Under the pieces are notes generated by a model, which was given only the letters and a program-made list of their open reading frames with translations, had not been told where the DNA came from and made no database searches. A program made the position numbers and the translations under genes. A stretch of DNA of 64,000 bases. Origin: Escarpia spicata. Its lineage: Eukaryota; Annelida; Polychaeta; Sabellida; Siboglinidae. The stretch covers positions 27,455,587 to 27,519,586 of the forward strand of contig OZ023217.1 of assembly GCA_963995525.1 (NCBI GenBank). The letters are read 5' to 3'. This document shows positions 1-64,000 of this stretch, one piece after another. Position 1 is the stretch's first letter, and every line of letters starts with the position of its first letter.

Positions 1-404
1 AATATATTGAACAACAGTAGGACATTTGCATATATCAATTTCCAAATGAATATTCTGTATAGTATGGTGATAAATTATTTGTGTACGTATGACATTTGCG
101 TGTTATCTGTACATTTGGCCACTGGACTGGGCAGTCCGATATTACACATGCTTTTTATATCGCAACAACATATATTGAAATTACTTAATTCATAACATGC
201 ATACAATAGCTTCCCTAACCACCAGGTGACCTTAATGGTGCATTTTTATCAATATTGTCGCATTTACTTAGGTTTGTTTAATAATGGTTCTTTTGATCTT
301 TTAACCAATTATATGAAAATTGTAGTCTCTTTATAATGATTTATAACAATTATTCATTAATCCTGTTAATATGACTATTTCATGTAATTATATGCATTTA
401 TTGT
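1..404. other. Unassigned AT-rich intron sequence
   Basis: No coding exon, RNA gene or recognisable repeat was found on either strand. Confidence 0.4.
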
Positions 405-1010
405 TTAGGTATGAGCGGCGGTTATCGTATCAGTTGATTTCTTAACTTTTCTCTTCATAGAACATTAGTAGGTGTTGGTATAAACATGTACTACAAAAGA
501 AAACATGGCATTAGTGCCATATGTCACAAGTCCATCCTTTAAAACTACCATCTTGTGTATCTCGGTGAAATTCCCATTAAAATTCATGGAAACTATAACA
601 ACGTTTCCGTACAAACGACGACATAAGTTTCAAAACACTGCTAGCCATAGGCAGCGCTAGCCATAGGCCAGTCATAAACACGAGGTCGTTTGACATTTAG
701 TCATTACAAATACAGATTGCAGGGCCTACTTGGCAGGAAAACATGGAGAAATCTCAAAAACAGATTTCTCTGTCAATTTATATTAAAAATAAGCTGCTTG
801 CCAATGAAAAAATTTCATATTTTATGCAAAATCCACCTATCTGGTGACGTGTCTGTTATCAATGACAACCAGGAAGCATTAATTAATGTAATTTTTTTTA
901 AACTGCAATAGTTACGAAGCTAAAATGTGGCACACAAGCTGGCCTTTTGGCTGTCTATCAACATTGTTGTAAAAAAAATTATGAAGCTGTAGCACGCTTA
1001 ATTTGTTCAC
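405..1010 (+). repeat. Dispersed repeat family B, copy 1
   Basis: It begins with gttatcgtatcagttgattt and 'catagaacattagtaggtg', and ends near 'atgaagctgtagcacgctta'. The same order of blocks recurs at 57020-57880, and the first block at 27300-27460. There is no convincing protein. It is probably a non-autonomous mobile element. Confidence 0.6.
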
Positions 1011-1619
1011 AAAACAAACCCAAACTAATGTCAATAATATATATTTGTGCTTACAAACATGTACATTTTTCTATCTAGGTATTTCTCAAAATGAAATAAA
1101 ATGCCATTTTGAGGTGATTTTTTACTTATTATTTTTTTATTGTCTTGAAGAGCATGGAAATATCACTAAAGAACCTAGAAACTTAATTCTTTTTGGACTA
1201 CAGTATTGTTTGATGTCTGAGAAAAAATGTTAGTCTATCTTCAAAACATGTATTAGAAATGATTAATTCAAAACAAGCATGTCTTGGCCATTGGAACCAC
1301 CTTAATCACAAATGACCATGACAATATATCGATATAATAACTCTGCATACACGGTGTTTCCAGTTCGCGCCAACATGCACAATCCATATAAGGCATACTC
1401 ATGAATATTTGGTAGTATCTGTCAGACTTTGGTTACTTCCGCTGTGTTTTATGGGGCAAGAAGAACATCCAGCTGCTGTTTATGTTACAACAAAAAGAAC
1501 AACAAAAAGAAGGGAAAAGGGGAAATATAGGGAATAAATGGAGAATGAATAAGTAGCAGCCCATGTCAGATGGATTTCACTGAGCATGCGTGCAGACTTA
1601 AATACTTATAATACAACTA
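1011..1619. other. Unassigned AT-rich intron sequence
   Basis: Only short open frames without family resemblance are present. Confidence 0.35.
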
Positions 1620-2110
1620 CTAATAATAATAATCTTTATTTTATATAGCGCCATATCCATAGCGTTCATAGCGCTTTACATAAAACTAAAATATAAATAG
1701 TAAAAATTAAACAAATTTAAATATAAAAGTAAAAACAATTAAGATAGTAATGCTGTGTAAACATCAATAGATTAAAAAGAAAACAATTCTCATGGTAAAG
1801 TAAGTACCTGGTAGTTAAAATGTTCTTTCGGCTATTAAGAAGATCAAGATAAAAATATGAATAACTTAGAATCAAAATGTTTATGTGGTCTTTCAAGCAG
1901 AATACGCCGTAATGAAAAGGTAAGTTTTAAGGCTGCCTTGCAGAGAGGTTTTGGAAGTAACAGTAGTTGGTAGATCATTCCATATTGTAGCGGCAGCGTG
2001 AACGAATGTGCATTCACCAGCTTTGGTTCGGCTCTCGCAACGACAAGATTATTACCCTCGACAGAACAAAGATGTCTGGCTGGTTTATAAGCTGACACAA
2101 GTAATTGCAT
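1620..2110 (-). mobile_element. Non-LTR retroposon 3' end (truncated LINE)
   Basis: The minus strand encodes a C-terminal LINE ORF2 signature, FVHAAATIWNDLP followed by SLKTYLF, with frameshifts. It then ends in a 3' UTR of the widespread type: agcgctatatAAAATAAAG followed by (ATT)n, seen on the + strand as taataataataatctttatt at 1620. The 5' part is missing. Confidence 0.6.
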
Positions 2111-2600
2111 ATATGGTGGCTGTAGTTCAGCATTTGGGCTCCATAGTTTATCATCAACGTGACAACAAACTCAAAACTGTTTGCGTAAACATAATTATTT
2201 ATCGACTATTTTGTGCATATAGGCCCATAATTATGCATAAAATGCAAGAAATATATGGCAGAGAGAGAAAATCAAATTTAGAAGCAGTACATCTTGAATG
2301 TATTATTAGTTTAAAAAAAATAGCTTTAAGCGAGAATGGTACACAGGAAAAATTTATGTGTGTTCATGTCACTCTAGATATTAATGTAATTCACATATAT
2401 AAACATCGTTAGTAAGGCAAACCTTGATGGAGGTTAGGTTGTTTCAGTTGAGCTGACAACTCTCAAAAAGTGGCGGCCCACATGACCACCATGTTTTCGG
2501 CAAATATAGAAATTTGTACTTCCAAAACTGACAATGCAAATGTTATATACATTTTATATTAATGAGGGGACCACCAACATTTTCAGCATGGTTGTTGAAT
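2111..2600. other. Unassigned intron sequence
   Basis: Nothing recognisable. A 134-codon open frame (2008-2412) overlaps the LINE remnant and lacks family features. Confidence 0.3.
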
Positions 2601-2682
2601 AGTGCTGGCCTGTGACACACACATTGGCAGAACAGGACAATTTTATGATGGGCTAATATCTGATCCTAGATTATTACCTGGT

Positions 2683-2905
2683 GAGGAAGACCTCATGCAT
2701 GTGAGGAAGACCTCACCCGAAGGACAGATCACTGACATGACTCTAGTTACTGCTACCTTACCTTGCAGGCATATGAGAAAGACCTCACATGAACAAGAAA
2801 TTACTGACATGACTCTATTTATGACTTATGAAGGCATGTGAGGAAGACCTCACATAAGCGAGAGATCACTGTCGTGACTCTAGTTACCTCTACCTTACCT
2901 TGCAG

Positions 2906-2930
<25 letters not shown>
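2683..2930 (+). repeat. Short tandem array of the exon 1 acceptor
   Basis: Three to four imperfect units of about 70-75 bp. Each carries 'gtgaggaagacctcac', then a 'gagatcactgac.tgactct' spacer; two carry 'taccttaccttgcaggc', the branch/acceptor side of exon 1. The last unit is the exon 1 junction itself at 2905/2906. Confidence 0.8.
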
Positions 2931-59057
<56,127 letters not shown>

Positions 59058-59078
<21 letters not shown>

Positions 59079-59145
59079 GTACTCTTCTCTCATTCATGTG
59101 TGTATTGCTGTGGGTCTGCTTGTAGACAAGGTATAATTCTCGTGC
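59058..59145 (+). repeat. Two-copy duplication of the exon 16 donor
   Basis: 'ctgcttgtagacaaggtact' at the exon end and 'ctgcttgtagacaaggtata' about 50 bp downstream, both followed by 'tct(c)...tgcatgtgtg.att'-like sequence. Confidence 0.88.
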
Positions 59146-59935
59146 ATGTGTGCATTCATGTTGGTGCTGGTATTTCAGTAAGGGGCTATGTGCATGATTG
59201 CATTTTTTTTATTAAAAAGGGGCCATCTTAATGGTAGCCACTTCAACTAAAGTAACAATGGGTCATATCTTGGTGAAAACTCAACACATCTTCATAACAT
59301 TTGAGGATTATATTAGTCGGGTGAAGATTGTTGGACTTATAAAAAATAAGTGGCTAATTTGCTTAATTGTTGCCATGGCAATGGTTATTTATGTTGCTAT
59401 GGAGGTATGTCCCCACAGAAAAAAATATTTAGGATAAATGATAGCAAATACCATCATGCATTTGCCATAAGTTGTTTGGTGCAATGTTATTTAACACAGG
59501 CTCCAACTTCTAGTGTTTTATGACTATAATGAGTTGCATGGTTTGGGTGAAGATTATTTTTTAAAGCCAGATAAGATAGATAGAATCATTTTATTTAAAT
59601 TTAAACTGTCCATTTTGTTCTGCCCAAAGTATAGAATGGGTCTTACTGAGTGAAAAAATATATTTAACTTTTTTACCCAGACCCGTGTTTCCATGGTAAC
59701 AAATAAAATGTCCACCATTTTGAACAAATGTTGGAAAATTTGGAAACATTGCCATTCTTTTTGAGCAAATATATAATTATAATTCTTGCAAATCCATATT
59801 ATGTATTCATTATCTTGTGAAATGATCAACGTATTTTTACATGATTTAAAACAATTATTTTGTTGTGTAAAGTGCTGAAAAAAATTTGGATTTTGGCAAC
59901 AAATAAACTTATATCTTTCCAACTGTTGATGATTT
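59146..59935. other. Intron; unassigned
   Basis: Contains 'catggtaacaaataaaatgt' and 'tgtccaccattttgaac'-type strings similar in style to the 63.4-63.8 kb repeats. No exon was recognised. The final CEP164 exon was looked for and not found. Confidence 0.35.
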
Positions 59936-61063
59936 TTAGTCCTTTGGCCGAAGGTCCAAGGGACTATTGCCATCACTCTGCGTCCGCCGTTAGCTGCCGT
60001 ATCTCGGAAACCGTTCAGCAACTTTTTCTCTAATTTTGCATAGACATATTAGGGCACTGCCACTATGCACGAGAAATCTGTATTTGATTTAAGCATTCTA
60101 AGGGCTCCCTAGGGCCTCCAAGGACCCCAAAACTGGTAAAAATGTATCATTTTGCCTATTTTTTCTAAAACAGTTTATCAACTTTTTCTCTAATTTTGCA
60201 TATACATTTCACGTGGTAGTGTCACTGTACACAAGACATCTGTATTTGATTGAATCATTCTAAGGGCACCTAATGACCCCCCCAAAAAGGACCCAAAAAC
60301 TGGTAAATTTTCACATTTTACCTATTTTTTCAAAAACTCTTAAGTAACTTTTTCTCAAATTTTGCATAGATGTATCTTAGCATAGTGCCAATATACACAA
60401 TGAATCTCTATTTAATTGAATCATTCTAAGGGCACCTCAGGGCCCCCAAAATTTTACATTTTCACAAAATTTGCCTGTTTCCTTACTACTGTGGCAGAAC
60501 CTGGCCAGCTGCCAAGTTCTGTGTATTGGTCACTGCCAGAGAACCTGGGTTTCGTGTGTATTGCACTAGCTTTGCCTGCCATTGTCCCAGTGTTGAACAG
60601 AATGAATATCTCAATGTAGACTGTGACTAATATGTACAGCTTTAACCCATTAGACTCCAGCCAGTTAACCCATGCTGATGCTACAGACTTTACCATTTCT
60701 GGATGCCTGCAGGTTTTAAGCTGTATCTTCAAAACTGTTGATTTTTGGGAATATGCCTTCTAGGCAGGGTTTGTTTTCTGCCGGGCAGAAAGGTATTCAT
60801 GCCGTGCCCAGGGCAGAAATAGGGCAGAAATGGCAACAACAGGAAATACATGCCATTGATAGGCAAACATATTCTTTTATATAGAAAACGTCGGTTTCTT
60901 TCTGTACCTGTGTATGTGTTATAACTATTTCTCCTACACTGCTCACAATAAACAAGAAACATCACATGAATGACAAAAGGAAGATCACTGCCACTTAATT
61001 TGAGGATTATTATTATAAAACTGCTCAGCTACTGCTTTTTGGACAGTTAATTAGTGGCTCAAG
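59936..61063 (+). repeat. Composite repeat family A, 5' part, interrupted by CR1-like copy 2
   Basis: The left end 'ttttagtcctttggccgaag' is at 59935. Four tandem modules follow, then 'cagaaatggcaacaacagga' as at 20540. It breaks off at 'gtggctcaagttt', where the LINE 3' tail starts, and resumes at about 62800. Confidence 0.85.
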
Positions 61064-62766
61064 TTTAACAAGATTTAACAAGATTGCCACCCAGAGAATT
61101 AACTCTAGGTAGCAGGTGGACAAGGAAGCCCTTGGCTTTTCGAGAGTCCGACCTTTTTATCTATGTGTATCCCGCCCGTCTGAGGTATGTGTCGATTTTA
61201 TTTTTAAACATATTCACGCTACTAGCACCCACACAATCAGCAGGTAATCTGTTCCATTCATTTACAGTCCTTTGTGAAAATGAAAACTTTCTTATATCCA
61301 ATCTACTCTGCTCCTTTGCTAATGCAAGATCATGTCCTCTAGTCCTTCTATCTTTCTTAACTGAGAAAAACATATTTCTATCAATATTTTCATAACCCTT
61401 CAATATTTTAAACACTTCTATCTGATCTCCTCTCAAACTCCTGGTCTCTAGTGTTGTTAAACCGCATTTTTTTAGGCGTATTTCATAACTAAGATCCCTC
61501 AGATTTTTTATCATTTTAGTTGCTCTCCTCTGCACTCTTTCTAGCATATCTATGTCCTTCCTGCAATATGGCCTCCACGCTTGAATACAATATTCTAAAT
61601 GAGGCCTAACTATTGTTTTGTACAGCGGTATTATTAGCTCTTTTTCCTTATACGTTATGTTTCGCCTAATTAATCCAAGGATTTGATTTCCTTTTGAAGC
61701 TGCAATTCCGCACTGCTCTGAAATCTTCATATCAGCACTAACGGTTAACCCTAAGTCCTTTTCTTTAACAGTAGTACTTAGTACAGTACCCCCCATTGTA
61801 TATTCTACCTCTTCGTTCCCATGTCCTATGTGGAGGCATTTACATTTCCCAAAATTGAACATCATTTGCCATTTTTCAGACCATTTCATCAACCTGTCAA
61901 GATCATCTTGTAAATGCTGTCTATCTCCATCACTTTTAATCCTTCTAAACACTTTTGTATCATCCGCAAATTTCAACACCTTGCTTGTTATTTCATCATC
62001 CAAATCGTTGATGTATATTAAGAATAATATAGGACCTAATACTGATCCCTGTGGTACCCCACTCAATACCGATTTCCAGTTTGAAGCCTCCCCATCAACT
62101 ACTACACGTTGTCTTCTGTCAATCAGCCATTGTTCTATCCAGTTTATTATACCATTTCCTATGCCATGGGCCTTTAGTTTAAGCAGTAATCTTTGATGTG
62201 GTACTTTGTCAAAAGCTTTTTGAAAATCTAAGTAGACAATATCTACTGGTGTTCCCTCATCTACCCACTTAGTGATGTCTTCCAAAAAACATAACATATT
62301 TGTTAAGCATGACCTCGCTTTAAAAAAACCATGTTGAGATGGGTTTATCAAGTTTTGTTTAACAAGAAAATCCACCATGTGATCTTTAATTAGTCTTTCT
62401 AATAATTTACAAATCACTGATGTTAAACTCACTGGTCTATAGTTCTCTGACTTGTTTCTCGAACCTTTTTTGAATAACGGTATAATGTTTGCTTCTTTCG
62501 AACCACTCCCTCTTCTAATGACAAGTTGAAAACTGTTGCAAGTGGTATGCTAATTTGTTCTACAATTTCCAATAGTAGTTTGGGTGGAATACCATCCACT
62601 CCAGGTGATTTATTTTCCTTCATAGCCCTTATTTTCTTAGCTACCATTTCCGGGGTTACAATTAATTGTCCTAAATAGTCTGAATCTGCCCCCTTGAACT
62701 TAGCCTCTGGTATTGGCAGTGAACTAATATCTTCCCTGGTAAACACTGAACTAAAGTACTCATTCA
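61064..62766 (-). mobile_element. CR1-like LINE, copy 2 (5'-truncated)
   Basis: Same 3' end as copy 1, including the 'aacaagatttaacaagattg' tail at about 61068-61088. Coverage starts in the RT fingers (LNEYFSSVFTREDISSLP) and runs to the C-terminus. The target is the family A sequence that is continuous at 20090-20105. Confidence 0.9.
61161..62432 (-). CDS. CR1-like LINE reverse transcriptase, 423-codon open frame
   Basis: From MSLTSVICKLLERLIKDH to the terminal YLRRAGYT. Motifs: IVYLDFQKAFDKVPHQ (A), VLSGVPQGSVLGPILFL (B), VLKFADDTKVFRRI (C, both Asp kept), VKEKDLGLTVSADMK, and C-terminal RVQRRATKMIKNLRD and FSFSQRTVNEWNRLP. Very close to copy 1 at 11437-13698. A small deletion near 62498 (about 10 bp relative to copy 1, at 'cattctaaag') shifts the frame of the upstream fingers region. 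Confidence 0.9.
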   Translation of the reverse strand: MSLTSVICKLLERLIKDHMVDFLVKQNLINPSQHGFFKARSCLTNMLCFLEDITKWVDEGTPVDIVYLDFQKAFDKVPHQRLLLKLKAHGIGNGIINWIEQWLIDRRQRVVVDGEASNWKSVLSGVPQGSVLGPILFLIYINDLDDEITSKVLKFADDTKVFRRIKSDGDRQHLQDDLDRLMKWSEKWQMMFNFGKCKCLHIGHGNEEVEYTMGGTVLSTTVKEKDLGLTVSADMKISEQCGIAASKGNQILGLIRRNITYKEKELIIPLYKTIVRPHLEYCIQAWRPYCRKDIDMLERVQRRATKMIKNLRDLSYEIRLKKCGLTTLETRSLRGDQIEVFKILKGYENIDRNMFFSVKKDRRTRGHDLALAKEQSRLDIRKFSFSQRTVNEWNRLPADCVGASSVNMFKNKIDTYLRRAGYT

Positions 62767-63174
62767 GCCTGTTGAAGAGAATGGCAGTAAGTTGCATAAA
62801 ATGTTCAAATACATCAGGACGTTTTTCACACCTGCATGGTAGTTTAGGCTCAGTAGTGTGCTGGCAGCCACTAAACCTATAGGCTTGTGTGAAAAGGATA
62901 GTTGGCAGAAGAACTAACTTCAAAGAACTATTGCATCCATTTAGCCAGGCAGCAGTCACACTGTCTCAGTGTCTGCTGCTAAGTAAACTCATTAAGCCTG
63001 GAGTAACTAGAGGAATCTACTTTTCGTTGTAAATAATTAAATACTCTGATCACAGAAGCATAATGCAAATTCAACTTTTGCAACAAATCCATTGAACTCC
63101 AATACTACTGTATGGTTTACATCCTTGCCGAGTGCCACATTTTGTGCAACTTACTGCCATTCTCTTCAACAGGC
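62767..63174. repeat. Perfect 30 bp inverted repeat, 348 bp apart
   Basis: 62767-62796 (gcctgttgaagagaatggca...) equals the reverse complement of 63145-63174. The left arm abuts the 5' end of CR1-like copy 2. Confidence 0.95.
62797..63000 (+). repeat. Family A continuation after the LINE
   Basis: 'ttcaaatacatcaggacg' ... 'cacctgcatggtagtttagg' ... 'ttagccaggcagcagtcaca' matches 20093-20260. Confidence 0.85.
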
Positions 63175-63399
63175 AGAAAATCCTCCCAAATGCTATCCTT
63201 TGGCCTACCACCTTAAAACATGGTTATAGTCAAGTTGCCGCCCTACTATGTTCAGTATGGAACCCGGAAATAATTGGTAATGTAAGGTTCTTTTGCTGAA
63301 TCATGTAGGTCATGGGTTCCTCAACTCAAATCAGGGGCATGGCAACGCGCCATCCTTGAGCAACTTGTGGGAGCCAGGCAAATCCAAGATGGCTGCTGT

Positions 63400-63840
63400 G
63401 AACCTAGGTCAAATTAGAAAATATGTTACAATTTTTTGCACTGGAGCATGCTAGGAACATGATTTTGGTATCTATACATATGTTTTGGCATATGAAGAAT
63501 TCAAGGGAACTAATTCCAATGTTGCCCGACTGTGTTCACATGAAAAATGTCCACCATTTTCCAAAAAAATAGCCAAAATCGAGCATAACTTTTGATTTGT
63601 TTATGCTAGAGACATGATTTTAGTGTCCTTTCCAATATTTTGCCATATCAGGAATTCAATGGAACTATTTCCAATGATGCCCAACTACGAACACCTGAAC
63701 AAAATTCAAAATGGTCATAATTTGTACCGAAAATGGCCAAAATCGACCATGACTTTTGATTGGATGATGCTAGAAACATGATTTTTTTGGTGCATACGGA
63801 GTTCACTGGAATTTGTTCTAATGATTTTGTATTGATGTGA
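63400..63840. repeat. Diverged tandem repeat, ~155 bp unit, about 3 copies
   Basis: Landmarks 'atgctag(a/g)(g/a)acatgatttt' at about 63447, 63604 and 63767, with 'cataacttttgatt' and 'aaaatcga.cat' preceding the second and third. No protein coded. Confidence 0.8.
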
Positions 63841-64000
63841 CATGGCAATAAAGTTGTTGTTAAAATTGGGACGTTTGTAAGATCAACTTTATTTACAGTT
63901 CTTCATTTGCAATGATCAGTCATCATGGCTAAGCTATGAGTATGCTGATAGCTATACATACATGTACATGTATATGGCTACTTCTGACAAGAAACATACA

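Noticed and set aside
2008..2412. 134-codon plus-strand frame
   Set aside because: It overlaps the antisense LINE tail, has no domain, and no splice sites tie it to the CEP164-like gene.
62429..62959. 176-codon frame that looks like a gene fusion
   Set aside because: It joins family A flank sequence to the LINE RT start by chance. The same flank reads differently at 20012-20251.

Overview
The window looks like nuclear DNA from a marine invertebrate animal, probably a lophotrochozoan (inference). It is AT-rich and split by GT/AG introns. It is dominated by CR1-like and other non-LTR retroposons, a Tc1 element, foldback repeats and minisatellites. There is no bacterial or phage gene organisation. 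The exact taxon cannot be read from the sequence.

One host gene runs along the + strand for almost the whole window. Sixteen exons (2906 to 59078) splice in a consistent reading phase into about 699 codons of Glu/Lys/Arg/Gln-rich coiled coil. They end in a C-terminal block that resembles vertebrate CEP164, the distal-appendage protein of the mother centriole needed for ciliogenesis. The first half of the gene and the last exon(s) lie outside the window.

The introns are swollen by repeats. 3.1-8.7 kb: minisatellites broken by a LINE 3' end and by an unidentified 1.7 kb insert. 9.3-16.4 kb: an RT pseudogene, a CR1-like LINE and a composite repeat (family A). 16.46-19.88 kb: a 3.4 kb DNA transposon with about 320 bp TIRs, an apparent GAA target duplication and a decayed protein with a FEN1/XPG-like nuclease motif and a Cys-rich tail. 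20-23.6 kb: more family A. 28.1-29.6 kb: a 52 bp minisatellite. 30.7-32.2 kb: a giant foldback element with two tRNA-like segments. 39.1-40.5 kb: a Tc1 element with one in-frame stop. 41.2 kb: a 218 bp (GA)n tract. 42-48 kb: family A and RT fragments. 49.3-50.3 kb: a CR1-type ORF1 (PHD-like finger plus SGNH esterase) remnant. 55.4-63 kb: family A, RT fragments and a second CR1-like copy.

The most unusual observation concerns the CEP164-like gene itself. At least six and probably seven of its exon-intron junctions have been tandemly duplicated or amplified: acceptors of exons 1 and 9, donors of exons 3, 6, 11, 14 and 16. The intronic minisatellites are therefore arrays of copied splice sites, from two copies up to about 28. 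The large coding exon (51501-51793) also carries a short internal tandem repeat with donor-like sequences.
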